DNA of 64,000 nt, from positions 19,828 through 83,827 of the forward strand of contig JAHEEV010000004.1 in assembly GCA_024640505.1 (NCBI GenBank). Direction: 5' to 3'. The translations under genes were made by a program, and so were the position numbers. Positions within the stretch are counted from its first letter, which is position 1, and every line of letters begins with the position of its first letter. The notes under the pieces are model-generated. The model made no database searches and was not told the origin of the DNA. It saw only the letters and a list, made by a program, of their open reading frames with translations. Source of the stretch: Halieaceae bacterium. GTDB lineage: Bacteria > Pseudomonadota > Gammaproteobacteria > Pseudomonadales > Halieaceae. Shown here in pieces: positions 19,667 to 28,775 of this stretch.

Positions 19667-20482
19667 TCAGTCGCCCTTGCCCACGTGTACATCCATCTGC
19701 GGGTAAGGGATGGTGATGCCCGCCTCATCAAACTTGAGTTTCACCGCTTCCGTGGTATCCCACAGCAGCTTCCAGTAGTCCTCTGCTTTAACCCAGGGGC
19801 GCACCAGGAAATTGACACTGGAGTCAGCCAACTCGCCGAGTGTTATCACCGGAGCCGGCTCGGGCAGGACCCGATCGTCGGCAGCGATGATCTCTTCCAG
19901 CAGTTGCTTGGCCTTGCGGATATCGTCGTCGTAGGATATGCCGAACACCATATCCACCCTGCGGGTGGGGCGGGCGGAGAAATTGGTGATATTACTGGCG
20001 AGAATTGCGCCGTTGGGCACGATCACTTCCTTGTTGTCCGGAGTCGTCATGGTGGTGGTGAAGATACTGATCTTCTCGATCACGCCCATCGCACCGCCAG
20101 CCTCGACGAAGTGGCCCTTGGTGAATGGCCGGAAGATAATCAGCATGACGCCCGAGGCGAAGTTGGACAGCGAGCTCTGCAGGGAGAGGCCAATGGCCAG
20201 TCCCGCGGCACCAAGCAGTGCGACCAGTGAGGTGGTGTTGATGCCAAGCTGGCTCAGGGCGGCGATCACCACGAACAGCAACAGTACCCAGCGCAGGATC
20301 GAGGAGAGGAAACTCACCAGGATCTCGTCCATCTCGTGTCTCAGCATGATCTTTTTGACGAACCTGATGATGAGGCCGGTGACCATGCGTCCCACGTAGA
20401 AGATAACCAGCGCCAGGGCAAACTTTATGCCCCAGGGGATAGCGTATTCGGTTACCAGTGCATTGATGTCCATTGATTCCAT
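19667..20482 (-). CDS. mscS: Small-conductance mechanosensitive channel (MscS family)
   Basis: A 271-residue channel with three N-terminal membrane helices. The pore helix GAAGLAIGLSLQSSLSNFASG is rich in Gly and Ala, as usual for MscS. It is followed by the beta domain (IIFRPFTKGHFVEAGG) and the C-terminal alpha/beta domain ending in IPYPQMDVHV. The length equals the minimal MscS form. It opens under membrane tension during osmotic down-shock. It stands alone, convergent with sppA. Confidence 0.92.
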   Translation of the reverse strand: MESMDINALVTEYAIPWGIKFALALVIFYVGRMVTGLIIRFVKKIMLRHEMDEILVSFLSSILRWVLLLFVVIAALSQLGINTTSLVALLGAAGLAIGLSLQSSLSNFASGVMLIIFRPFTKGHFVEAGGAMGVIEKISIFTTTMTTPDNKEVIVPNGAILASNITNFSARPTRRVDMVFGISYDDDIRKAKQLLEEIIAADDRVLPEPAPVITLGELADSSVNFLVRPWVKAEDYWKLLWDTTEAVKLKFDEAGITIPYPQMDVHVGKGD

Positions 20483-20611
20483 GACCTGAGCCTCTGTGAT
20501 TCGATGTGTGCGCGAGAGTCTATAGCCGACCCCTTGGACTTGGCAACAGGAACGTCAATCGCATGTGGTGAATAGTGTTAAACCGCTGAAGCTGAGGCCG
20601 TTTTCCGGTAG

Positions 20612-20620
20612 TGCTATAGT
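20612..20620 (+). promoter_or_regulatory. Extended -10 promoter before the MaoC gene
   Basis: TGC followed by TATAGT at 20615-20620 in the gap between divergent mscS and the MaoC hydratase gene. There is no clear -35 box. The ATG is 38 bases beyond the box. Confidence 0.4.
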
Positions 20621-20657
20621 GGTCGCCTCATTGACTTGACGACAATGGACATCGGGT

Positions 20658-21113
20658 ATGAGCATGACATTCGAATCCCCCGCCGCCCTGCTGGACGCCG
20701 TTGGCACGCATCTCGGCTACAGCGACTGGCTGGAAATCGACCAGCGCCGCATCGACCTGTTTGCCGAGGCGACCGGCGATCACCAGTGGATCCATGTGGA
20801 CCCTGAACGGGCGGCGGCCGGTCCCTTCGGCAGTACCATCGCTCACGGGTACCTCACCTTATCCCTGGCCAATCTGTTCCTGCCGCAGATCATGCAGGTT
20901 GACAATGTGTCGATGGGAGTGAATTACGGGTGTGAAAAGGTGCGATTTCCTGCGCCGGTACCGGTGGGCAGCCGGGTGCGCGGCGGAGGGGAAGTGATCA
21001 GCGCCGAAGAGGTCAAGGGCGGCGTGCAGGTGGTCGTGCGCATGACCATCGAGATAGAAGGGCAGGATCGCCCGGCCTGTGTCATCGATACCATCAGCCG
21101 CTTTTTTCCATGA
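20658..21113 (+). CDS. MaoC-like (R)-specific enoyl-CoA hydratase
   Basis: A 151-residue single hot-dog domain. The hydratase motif spans FAEATGDHQWIHVD to GPFGSTIAHGYLTLSL, with the catalytic Asp and His in ATGDHQWIH. Members hydrate enoyl-CoA to (R)-3-hydroxyacyl-CoA or act as related dehydratases in lipid or PHA metabolism. A second CoA-related gene pair (thiolase-like and DUF35) lies 0.7 kb downstream on the other strand. Confidence 0.88.
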   Translation: MSMTFESPAALLDAVGTHLGYSDWLEIDQRRIDLFAEATGDHQWIHVDPERAAAGPFGSTIAHGYLTLSLANLFLPQIMQVDNVSMGVNYGCEKVRFPAPVPVGSRVRGGGEVISAEEVKGGVQVVVRMTIEIEGQDRPACVIDTISRFFP

Positions 21114-21162
21114 ATCGGGTTGCGGCAATCAGCGCCGGCATGACGTTGACCGGAGAACACCC

Positions 21163-21855
21163 TTGCTGGAATTGAGTGACCAGGAAGAACCGGTTCACCC
21201 CGCCGCGACCGTAATCCTGGTGCGAGACGGTGCGGCGGGCCTTGAAGTGCTGCTGGTGCAGCGAAGCAAGGCGGTAAAACACATGGGCGGCATGTGGGTA
21301 TTCCCGGGTGGCAGGGTGGACGCGGAGGACTACCCGGCCGATCGCGATGATTACGCCGCGGCGCTGAACGCGGCCATCCGCGAAACGCGTGAAGAGGCCG
21401 GCCTGGATGTGGATTCCGGGCAACTGGTATATCTATCTCACTGGACAACACCCGAGGGTGCGCGCAAACGCTTTGCCACCTGGTTTTTCCTGGCGGTGCT
21501 GGAGGAAGACCAGGAAGTCACTGTAGACGGTGGCGAGATCGCTCACCACCGCTGGGTAACGCCCGAGGTGGCCCTGGCCGAACTGCATGACGAGGAGCAC
21601 CCGTTCCGACTGATGCCCCCGACGTTTGTCAGCCTGGTCGATATCGCCCCGTTCAGTTGCTGTCGGGATGCGAGAGTCGGGATCGCCTGCCGCGACCCGG
21701 TAATCTACGAGCCTCGCATGGTTTTTGTGGAGGAGGGTATCTGCTTCCTGTACCACGGTGACGCCGGCTATGAACAGGAAGATATCCATGTGGAGGGCTC
21801 GCGGCACCGGGTCTACATGGTCGGCGGCCAGCTCGATTACCTGCGCGATTACTGA
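21163..21855 (+). CDS. NUDIX hydrolase (NUDT19/CoA-diphosphatase-like)
   Basis: About 230 residues. A NUDIX box begins at PGGRVDAED and ends with RETREEAGLDV; it contains an insertion between the opening Gly-Gly and the REtrEE part, as in the NUDT19-like group. No suitable ATG exists. The TTG at 21163 has GGAGA six bases upstream and removes a 35-base overlap with the maoC gene, so I chose it over the ATG at 21079. The substrate may be a nucleoside diphosphate derivative such as acyl-CoA. The stop abuts the convergent thiolase-like gene exactly. Confidence 0.8.
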   Translation: MLELSDQEEPVHPAATVILVRDGAAGLEVLLVQRSKAVKHMGGMWVFPGGRVDAEDYPADRDDYAAALNAAIRETREEAGLDVDSGQLVYLSHWTTPEGARKRFATWFFLAVLEEDQEVTVDGGEIAHHRWVTPEVALAELHDEEHPFRLMPPTFVSLVDIAPFSCCRDARVGIACRDPVIYEPRMVFVEEGICFLYHGDAGYEQEDIHVEGSRHRVYMVGGQLDYLRDY

Positions 21856-23043
21856 CTATTTCCTGACAATGACCGAGCTGCCGTGGCCGAACAGGCCCTG
21901 GTTGGCGGTGATGCCCACGGTCGCACCTTCGACCTGGCGGTCGCCGGCCTCGCCGCGCAGTTGCCAGGTCAGCTCGCAGACCTGGGCGAGAGCCTGGGCC
22001 GGTACCGCTTCGCCGAAGCAGGCCAGCCCGCCTGAGGCATTGACCGGTATCCGTCCGCCGATGGCAGTGTCCCCTGAGCGCAGCAGTTGGGCAGCCCCTC
22101 CCCGTGGAGCCAGTTGCAGGTCCTCGATCCAGTCCAGTTCCAGGGCCGTGGAGAGGTCGTATACCTCCGCCAGGCTGACGTCTTCGGGGCCGATACCTGC
22201 CTCTTCGTAGGCTTTCAGCGGTAGCATGGAGCGGAAACTGTGGGCCTCGATCCCGGCTGCCGCGGCTGAATCGGTGGCGATGTCGGGCATCTCGACCACA
22301 CCGCTGGCAAATGTGGGCGTGACGGTGGAGATTGCGGCCACCCTGGGCGCATTGCCCTTGCCGATCTTCTTCGCGTAGTCGAGGCTCGAGACAATCAGTG
22401 CCGCGCCGCCGTCGCTGGTGGCGCAGATATCCATGAGCCGCAGCGGGTCCGCCACCAAGGCGGAAGCCGCCACGTCTTCGGCGGTGAAACACTTGCGGTA
22501 GCGCGCCCGCGGGTTTTTACTGCCGTGACGGGAGTTCTTGACCTTGACCGCCGCGAAGTCCTCCAGGGTGTCGCCGTACACGTCCATGCGTCGTCTGGCG
22601 TACAGGGCAAAATAGGTGGGATTGGTTATGCCCAGGTAGAAACGCACCCAGTCCGGGTCTTCCGGCCGGTAGCCGCCGGCCGGGGCGAGAAAGCCCTTGG
22701 GCGTGGTATCGGCGCCGATCACCAGGGCCACCTCGCATTCGCCGGCGAGTATCTTGTTACGGGCTGCCGCCAGTGCCTGGGAGCCGGAAGCGCAGGCGGC
22801 GTAAGACGTATTGACCTCCGCGCCCTGCCACCCCAGGGCCTGGGCGAATGTCGCCCCGGCCACGTAGCCGGGGTAGCCACAGCGCACGGTCGCCCCCCCT
22901 GAAACAAACCTGACGTCCTGCCAGGGTACACCCGCGTCTGCCAGGGCCTCCCGGGCAGCGGCCACGCCGTACTGCACAAAATTATGGCCCCACTTGCCCC
23001 AGGGATGCATGCCGGCACCCAGGATTGCGATCTCATTCGACAT
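21856..23043 (-). CDS. Thiolase-fold lipid-transfer protein (SCP2-thiolase/Ltp2-like)
   Basis: A 395-residue thiolase-fold protein. The nucleophile region reads SYAACASGSQALAAA, keeping a Cys. The usual His motif of thiolases (GHPxGATG) is changed to FGEAVPAQAL. The C-terminal Cys region is replaced by ANQGLFGHGSSV. This pattern fits lipid-transfer or retro-aldolase members, such as Ltp2, that act with a DUF35 partner in sterol or alkyl side-chain breakdown. The DUF35 gene lies 3 bp upstream on the same strand. True thiolytic activity is doubtful. Confidence 0.82.
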   Translation of the reverse strand: MSNEIAILGAGMHPWGKWGHNFVQYGVAAAREALADAGVPWQDVRFVSGGATVRCGYPGYVAGATFAQALGWQGAEVNTSYAACASGSQALAAARNKILAGECEVALVIGADTTPKGFLAPAGGYRPEDPDWVRFYLGITNPTYFALYARRRMDVYGDTLEDFAAVKVKNSRHGSKNPRARYRKCFTAEDVAASALVADPLRLMDICATSDGGAALIVSSLDYAKKIGKGNAPRVAAISTVTPTFASGVVEMPDIATDSAAAAGIEAHSFRSMLPLKAYEEAGIGPEDVSLAEVYDLSTALELDWIEDLQLAPRGGAAQLLRSGDTAIGGRIPVNASGGLACFGEAVPAQALAQVCELTWQLRGEAGDRQVEGATVGITANQGLFGHGSSVIVRK

Positions 23044-23046
23044 TGC

Positions 23047-23487
23047 TTACTTCTCCAGATCCACGGGTCGCCACTTCCAGGTGACCTTGATTGCCTCGTC
23101 GGTCTCGTGCAGTGGTTCCAGTACCAGCTCTACCGGCATCCCCACCTTGAGGTCCGCCACGTCTATCCCTGCAACCACCTGGCCGAGGACGACCATCTGC
23201 TCCTCCTCCAGCTGGACCGCAGCGATGGCAAAGGGCTCGAAGGGGTCGGGGGCGACAAAGGGCTCGGGTGGCTGGTAGCACGCGTTGGTGTAGCTCCAGA
23301 CGTGGCCGGTCCGACTCAGCTCGACCTCGCGGAAATCAGTGCTGTCGCAGCCCGGATTCCTGCAGTACTGGTGTTGCTTGGGAAAAAAGTAAGTACCGCA
23401 CGCCTCACAGCGTGTTCCGATGAGGTGCGGTTTTGCTGCCATCGTATACCAGCCCTCTATGGCCGGCACCAGTGGTTTCTCGCTCAT
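23047..23487 (-). CDS. Zn-ribbon OB-fold protein (DUF35), partner of the thiolase-like protein
   Basis: A 146-residue protein. The N-terminal rubredoxin-like zinc ribbon has four Cys in CEACGTYFFPKQHQYCRNPGC, with spacing 2, 10 and 4. It is followed by an OB fold. DUF35 proteins pair with thiolase-fold enzymes and can bind acyl-CoA. The frame is open to 24231 on this strand, but that extension is antisense to the SRAP gene; the ATG at 23487 starts the family domain. The two-gene unit is typical of a sterol or fatty-chain pathway. Confidence 0.88.
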   Translation of the reverse strand: MSEKPLVPAIEGWYTMAAKPHLIGTRCEACGTYFFPKQHQYCRNPGCDSTDFREVELSRTGHVWSYTNACYQPPEPFVAPDPFEPFAIAAVQLEEEQMVVLGQVVAGIDVADLKVGMPVELVLEPLHETDEAIKVTWKWRPVDLEK

Positions 23488-23646
23488 GGCTGTCTCCCGG
23501 AAAACGGCGCTCAGGGTACTACCGCTGGACCGACAGGGGCAAGAAAACCACTCCGTGACGCCCTGCCTGGACAGTCCCGGGCTGCCGGGGTTTACTATGA
23601 CAGACCTGCCATTGCCAGCCTCCCGTGAATTGGGCACAGTGTCCCC

Positions 23647-24330
23647 ATGTGCGGCCGCTTCAATGTTATCGACAACCCCGGGTTGCAGCAGTTGCTGCGG
23701 GATCTGGGTGTCGATCTGCAGCTGCCATCGGGTATCAACCTGGCCCCTACGGAACCGATACCGTTGGTGCGCGAGATCGCCGGCGAGCGCAATCTGGAGT
23801 TTGCTCGCTGGTGGCTTACGCCCTCCTGGGCGCCGGCCGTCGACCAGAAGTACGCCATGTTCAATGCCCGCAGTGAGACCCTGGCCAGCAGCCGGGCTTT
23901 CCGTCATCCGTTCAAGTGCCAGCGCGGACTGGTCCCTATGAGCAGTTTCATTGAATGGCGTCCCGAGGGCGGCGTGAAACAGCCCTGGATGATTACCTGC
24001 GAGCAGCAGGCCCTTGCGGTCGCGGCGCTGTGGGACGTCTGGGAGAAGGGTGAAGCACCGCTGCTCTCCTGTACACTGGTGACCACTGCTGCCCCGGATG
24101 AGTTCGTGCCCTGGCACGCGCGGATGCCACTGTTGCTTGGCGCCGATGAACGCGAGCGCTGGTTGGACAATGCCCATCCCATCGCTGCAGACGACCGGAT
24201 ATTTCGTCGCGAACTGAAAATGCCCCTGCACCTGCAGCCGCTGTCACGCGCCGTCAGTAATGCCCGCAACAAGGATCTGCAGGTGCTGCAGGGGACCGGG
24301 GACGTGATCGAGCTGGTCCCCGCGCAATAG
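23647..24330 (+). CDS. SOS response-associated peptidase (SRAP, YedK/HMCES family)
   Basis: A 227-residue SRAP protein. Cys2 directly follows the initiator Met (CGRF) and is the residue that crosslinks to abasic sites. Supporting residues are the Asn in NARSE, the Glu in FIEW, and the His in WHARMP. Members shield abasic sites in single-stranded DNA with a DNA-protein crosslink. The gene is divergent from the DUF35 gene. I saw no LexA box, so SOS control is unproven here. Confidence 0.93.
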   Translation: MCGRFNVIDNPGLQQLLRDLGVDLQLPSGINLAPTEPIPLVREIAGERNLEFARWWLTPSWAPAVDQKYAMFNARSETLASSRAFRHPFKCQRGLVPMSSFIEWRPEGGVKQPWMITCEQQALAVAALWDVWEKGEAPLLSCTLVTTAAPDEFVPWHARMPLLLGADERERWLDNAHPIAADDRIFRRELKMPLHLQPLSRAVSNARNKDLQVLQGTGDVIELVPAQ

Positions 24331-24470
24331 CCGATCGGTTCAGTAAACTGTGCCCGGGCGCGCTGTCGCCTGCTCCCGGCAACGAATGCCCTCGCAGTCC
24401 ATTCAATCCCGCGCGGTATTGGCCGAGAATGTACGCCGTCTGGATTACGTCTGAAAGAGGGATGAGGGAG

Positions 24471-25235
24471 ATGGGAGTATTCGCACTCACGGGTGGCGCC
24501 ACCGGCATCGGCGCGGCCCTGAAGGGACAGCTGCTGGCGCAGGGGGAAGAGGTAATTTCCGTTGATATCCGGGAGGGCGACATCGTCGCTGACCTGTCCA
24601 CGACGGAGGGCCGCCAGGCTGCGGTGGACGGGATCCGCGAGCGGGCGCCGGAAGGGCTGGACGGCTTCATCCCCTGCGCGGGGCTACCCCCGGTAGCCAG
24701 GCCCCTGTCGCTGATCGCCAGCGTGAACTATTTTGCGGTGGTTGACACGGTCGCGGGGTTGCGCGACCTCATCGCGTTGAAGCGCGGCTCCGTCGTGATC
24801 GTCTCGTCCAATTCGGCGCCCATGGCATCCGCCGGCGATCCCTTCGTGCAGGCCTGTCTGGCGGGTGATGAGGCGGCCGCCCGTGCCGAGGTCGAGACCC
24901 GTGACGGTCACACCGCCTATGCGGGGTCCAAGCGGGCCATTACCATGTGGATGCGCCGGAACGTGGTGGACTACGCCGCTGCCGGCGTGCGATTAAACGC
25001 TGTCGCACCGGGTATCACCATGACACCGCTGGCTGAACAGGTCTTCGCGGACGCGGAGCTGGGCCAGGCCATGAAGGATTTCGGTGAGATGACACCCTGG
25101 GGAGGCACGGCGCAGCCGGACCAGATAGCCAGCGTGATCCGGTTTCTGCTTGGCCCTGACGCGGGCTTCGTCTGCGGTGCGGTGTACTTTGTCGATGGGG
25201 GCACCGATGCCATGTTGCGCAACGACGACTTCTAA
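24471..25235 (+). CDS. Short-chain dehydrogenase/reductase
   Basis: A 254-residue SDR resembling 3-alpha-(hydroxysteroid) or related dehydrogenases. The loop is TGGATGIG at residues 6-13, the active-site Tyr-Lys is TAYAGSKRA, and the C-terminus keeps the usual GAVYFVDGGTDAM. The start at 24471 is chosen because AGAGGG sits nine bases upstream; ATGs at 24429 and 24462 lack this spacing. The stop overlaps the convergent lipoprotein gene by 4 bases. A steroid link to the nearby thiolase/DUF35 pair is possible but not shown. Confidence 0.83.
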   Translation: MGVFALTGGATGIGAALKGQLLAQGEEVISVDIREGDIVADLSTTEGRQAAVDGIRERAPEGLDGFIPCAGLPPVARPLSLIASVNYFAVVDTVAGLRDLIALKRGSVVIVSSNSAPMASAGDPFVQACLAGDEAAARAEVETRDGHTAYAGSKRAITMWMRRNVVDYAAAGVRLNAVAPGITMTPLAEQVFADAELGQAMKDFGEMTPWGGTAQPDQIASVIRFLLGPDAGFVCGAVYFVDGGTDAMLRNDDF

Positions 25236-25840
25236 CGCTCCGGGTCCCGGGTGTCGCCGGCCTCCCTGATCGCCCCGGATATTTCTTCGCTGAGCCGGTA
25301 GAGGAGTTCGCTGTAGGCCGCTGCGAGATCGCCGGGCGCAAGTTTAGCGCCGGGAGGGCTGTACTCCAGGCGTGTCATACGACGACTGACGGCAGCTGAC
25401 GTGTCGGGACGGTAAACCATCCACTCCGCCTCCAGTACAGCCCGCCCCTCGTCTGCATCGAGGGCCAGCAGATTGACTGATACGCCGAAATCCGGTGCAC
25501 GGCCCGGGTGCCAGGGAAACGGGCGCACATTCTCCGTGTCCAGGAGGCCTGCCAGGTTGAGTCCCAGCACTCGCCCGATACCCTCCTCGAGAGGCTCTGC
25601 CCAGCGCTCGTAGTCGGCGATCTGCAGGCGATTGCCATCGCGGCGGTAGACCAGTGCAGTGCGGTTCAGGTACTCGGGAATTCTGATCGGGCCGATACCC
25701 AGGGAGGGTGTCTGGCCATCCGTCGAGACGCCCTCGTGCGCGGTGAGCACATAATAGTTGTTACTGGGCGTACTGCCACAGCCTGTAAGCATCAAAACGA
25801 GGGCCAGTATCCAGCCGGGGTTCGGGCTCAAATGTTTCAT
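25232..25840 (-). CDS. PqiC-like ABC transport auxiliary lipoprotein
   Basis: A 202-residue predicted lipoprotein with lipobox Cys21 (LTGC). The sequence beginning NYYVLTAHEG and LGIGPIRIPEYLNR resembles the PqiC/DUF330 family, outer-membrane partners of MCE systems. It is the last gene of a four-gene operon, and each junction has a 4-base overlap. In such systems it probably anchors or receives lipid at the outer membrane. Confidence 0.85.
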   Translation of the reverse strand: MKHLSPNPGWILALVLMLTGCGSTPSNNYYVLTAHEGVSTDGQTPSLGIGPIRIPEYLNRTALVYRRDGNRLQIADYERWAEPLEEGIGRVLGLNLAGLLDTENVRPFPWHPGRAPDFGVSVNLLALDADEGRAVLEAEWMVYRPDTSAAVSRRMTRLEYSPPGAKLAPGDLAAAYSELLYRLSEEISGAIREAGDTRDPER

Positions 25841-26805
25841 GGTCTATTTCCGCTCTTGCCCCGAATCAGCGCTTCGGGTTGTTCTTCCAGGGTTTTTGCC
25901 AGGGCTTGCAACGAGCGCCCCGCCAGCGCAATTTCGCGCAGTGCCCGGTTCAACTCATGGGTCGTCGCAGAGTCTGGCGAGATGAAGCCGTCGACCTGCT
26001 GCATGGCTGCGTCGAAGGCATCGACGGCGGCTTCCAGGGTTTTCAGGTTGGCCTGGACCAGGGACGAGATCTCTACCAGCTCGTCGTTGGCCAGGGTGAA
26101 TGTCTGGCTGGCGCCATCCAGGGCCTGATCGAGCTTCGGACCGGTACTCGCCAGCTGATCGCGCAGCTGATCGCCGAGCGCCGTGATTGCTGTCAGGGAT
26201 TCGTCCAGCCTGGACGGCAGGGACTGGAACTGTGTGTTGGTAATGAATGCCTGGAGCCCCTCCAGGGTCGATTCCAGGTCACTGGCGATCTTGGCAATAT
26301 CGATATCCTGTACTTCCCGGGTCAGGCGCTCCAGCCCGGTGGGTATGGTCGGTATCTGCAGGTAGGGCGAATCTGTAACGACCAGTTCTACCCGTGTCTC
26401 CGGGTGAAAATCCAGCTGAATATACAGCAGCCCGGTGAGTATGCTCTGGGTATTGAGCTGTGCGCGCAGGCCACGGGATATCAGTTCATCGGTAAAATCC
26501 TCGGTGCTGTGCCCGCGGCGCCTGATATTTTCAGCGCTCAATTCTGCCTCCACCAGCATGATCAGCTTGACGTCGTCGGTATCCAGGATCAGCTCGATAT
26601 CCGTTACCTGCCCGATCTGTACGCCGCGCAGGGCGACCGGCGCGCCCACCGACAGGCCTTTCACCGAGCCGTCGAATACCATGACCACCTTTTCCCGGTC
26701 TCGGCCGAATCCGGAGCCGATTACGAATATCACCGTGGTGAGTGCGATCAGCAGGGCGCCGACGATGAAAGCACCTATGGCGACGGTATGGGGTTTCTCG
26801 CTCAT
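25837..26805 (-). CDS. MCE-domain lipid-binding protein (MlaD-like)
   Basis: A 322-residue protein with one N-terminal membrane helix (residues 10-32) and an MCE domain at about 38-118, including VKGLSVGAPVALRGVQIGQV. A long helical C-terminal part follows, unlike the short E. coli MlaD, and may form a tunnel or bridge. It belongs to the lipid transport operon with the ATPase, the permease and the lipoprotein. Confidence 0.9.
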   Translation of the reverse strand: MSEKPHTVAIGAFIVGALLIALTTVIFVIGSGFGRDREKVVMVFDGSVKGLSVGAPVALRGVQIGQVTDIELILDTDDVKLIMLVEAELSAENIRRRGHSTEDFTDELISRGLRAQLNTQSILTGLLYIQLDFHPETRVELVVTDSPYLQIPTIPTGLERLTREVQDIDIAKIASDLESTLEGLQAFITNTQFQSLPSRLDESLTAITALGDQLRDQLASTGPKLDQALDGASQTFTLANDELVEISSLVQANLKTLEAAVDAFDAAMQQVDGFISPDSATTHELNRALREIALAGRSLQALAKTLEEQPEALIRGKSGNRP

Positions 26806-27584
26806 GGGCTGTCCTCCTGTCCCGTGGCGCTGCTGCGCGACAGAAATTGTCTTACCACGGCCTGTTCGCTGTGATCCCGCAGAACCCGGGGGTCGCCATA
26901 GTCGATCATGGTGCGGGTACTGGCGTCCAGGTAGACCGAATTGGTGGCGATGTCGAAGATGCTGGCCAGTTCGTGCGTGACCATGACCACGGTGGCGCCG
27001 GTCGATTCCTGCAGTTGTACGATCAATTCGTCGAGCAGCCGGGAGCTGATCGGGTCGAGGCCCGCGGAGGGTTCGTCGAAGAAAAGGATATCCGGGTCCA
27101 GTGCGATGGCCCGTGCCAGGGCGGCCCGCTTGCGCATGCCGCCACTGATCTCCGAAGGATAATAGTCCTGGTACCCGGCCAGACCCACCAGGGCCAACTT
27201 GTAGGCCACGATGCTGTCCCTCTCCCGCTCAGAGTAGTCGGTGTAAAGCTGCAGGGGCAGGGTGATGTTTTCGGCCAGCGTCATGGCGCTCAGCAGGCCG
27301 CCCGCCTGGTAGGTGATGCCCCAGCGTCGGCGCATGGCTTCCCTCTCGGCGGCACTGGCATTGATGAAGCTTTGGCCGCTGTAGAGGATGTCGCCTGAAG
27401 CGGGTTCCAGCAAACCGAGCATGTGCTTCAGCAGGGTGCTCTTGCCACAGCCACTGCCCCCCATGATGACGAAGATATCACCGTGATAGACATTGAAACT
27501 GAGGTCCTGCTGTATCACGAACGTGCCGTACGCCATGGTCAGATCAGACACCTCGATATGCACTGTCCTGGCGTCGGCCATCAT
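26802..27584 (-). CDS. ABC transporter ATP-binding protein (MlaF-like)
   Basis: A 260-residue ATPase. Walker A is GGSGCGKST near residue 42, the signature is ISGGMRKRAALARA near 148, and Walker B is ILFFDEP followed by SAGLDP. The ISGGM form is typical of MlaF-type lipid importers or exporters. The gene is flanked by the MlaE- and MlaD-like genes with 4-base overlaps. Confidence 0.93.
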   Translation of the reverse strand: MMADARTVHIEVSDLTMAYGTFVIQQDLSFNVYHGDIFVIMGGSGCGKSTLLKHMLGLLEPASGDILYSGQSFINASAAEREAMRRRWGITYQAGGLLSAMTLAENITLPLQLYTDYSERERDSIVAYKLALVGLAGYQDYYPSEISGGMRKRAALARAIALDPDILFFDEPSAGLDPISSRLLDELIVQLQESTGATVVMVTHELASIFDIATNSVYLDASTRTMIDYGDPRVLRDHSEQAVVRQFLSRSSATGQEDSP

Positions 27585-28711
27585 ATACCTACCTGCTGGA
27601 ACAGGATGTTGATACCCGCGTCAGCGATGATCAGGTAGACGATGGCCGTCACCACGGCCTCGGTGGCTGCCTGTCCCACGGCGGCAGAGCTGCGACCGGA
27701 GTTGATGCCGGAGCGGCAGCCGGCCACGGCAATCAGCAGGGCGAATACCACGCTCTTGATCAGGCCCACCGAAATATGGGTCAGTGAAATGGCGTTCTGG
27801 CTTTCCTTGATGTACTGGAGCGGAGTGATTCCCATCCCGCCGGCGACGATCCCGCCGCCAATCATACCGAGCAGGTCGGCATAAATGGTCAGCAGTGGCA
27901 TGACGACCACCAGCGCGAGCATGCGCGGCATCACCAGGAATTCCACGGGCGATATTCCCATGGTCACGATTGCATCGATCTCCTCGTTGGTCTGCATGGT
28001 GCCCAGCTGGGCTGCGTAGGCCGCCCCTGTCCGGCCCGCCATGACCACCGCGGTCATCAACACGCCCATCTCTCGCAGCATGCCGATGACCACCAGGTCG
28101 GCTACGTAGATCTCGGCGCCGAACTGCTGCAGCTGCACGGCCCCCAGGTAGGCCAGGATCATGCCCACCAGTACGCTGGTCAGGCTGATGATGGCGAAGG
28201 CGTCGGGACCTGCCTGGTAGACGAAGGTGCGAAAATCTGTGAAGCGGGTATTTGCCTTGCCCGCGACCAGGCGGGCCGCGGCAAGGGTGATCTCCCCGAC
28301 GAAAGCCAGCGACTCTCGCAGATCGTCGATGAGATCGTGCAGAATTTGTACCGGGTGGATGGACTTGAACCAGGGGGCGGGGGCCTCTTTTGCAGGCTTT
28401 TGCGGTGGTACCGCCGTCGCGACAGCCAGCAGCCGCTGCGCACTCTCAGGCATTTCACGGGTGCTGAACTCGATGCCTTCCTCGCTACAGAAGTCATGAC
28501 ACTGCAGCAGAAACGCCATGAGCAGCGAGTCCCACTCGCCCAGGGTTGCGCCGTCGGCGATCAGGGTACTGGCGCCGGTGCGGGCCAGTTCAGTGCGCAG
28601 TTCGGTGAAATCTGCCGTCTCCTGACCCTGCAACCAGTCCCCCGAAAGCTGCAGGGTGATTACATCGCCTGTGCCGTGCTGTAGCTGGAAGCCCGGTGCC
28701 TGCTCGCTCAT
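27581..28711 (-). CDS. MlaE-family permease with N-terminal STAS-like domain
   Basis: A 376-residue protein. Residues 1 to about 100 look like a STAS domain (ITLQLSGDW, then GASTLIADGATLGEWDSLL), a role played by the separate MlaB in E. coli. The rest is the MlaE permease with the conserved ANTI-like region MAGRTGAAYAAQLGTMQTNEEIDA near residue 245. The ATG at 28711 is chosen over an upstream start at 28765 because STAS homology begins there. It is the first gene of the operon. The system probably moves phospholipid or a related hydrophobic substrate across the envelope. Confidence 0.9.
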   Translation of the reverse strand: MSEQAPGFQLQHGTGDVITLQLSGDWLQGQETADFTELRTELARTGASTLIADGATLGEWDSLLMAFLLQCHDFCSEEGIEFSTREMPESAQRLLAVATAVPPQKPAKEAPAPWFKSIHPVQILHDLIDDLRESLAFVGEITLAAARLVAGKANTRFTDFRTFVYQAGPDAFAIISLTSVLVGMILAYLGAVQLQQFGAEIYVADLVVIGMLREMGVLMTAVVMAGRTGAAYAAQLGTMQTNEEIDAIVTMGISPVEFLVMPRMLALVVVMPLLTIYADLLGMIGGGIVAGGMGITPLQYIKESQNAISLTHISVGLIKSVVFALLIAVAGCRSGINSGRSSAAVGQAATEAVVTAIVYLIIADAGINILFQQVGI

Positions 28712-28775
28712 CAAGTTGTGTGTAATTGCCGGCGTAGCCGTTAGTCTAAAGGCTGGCCCGGTCAAATACTATCGC

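Noticed and set aside
23488..24231. An N-terminal extension of the DUF35 gene
   Set aside because: The extension is antisense to the SRAP gene and unrelated to the DUF35 family, which starts at 23487.
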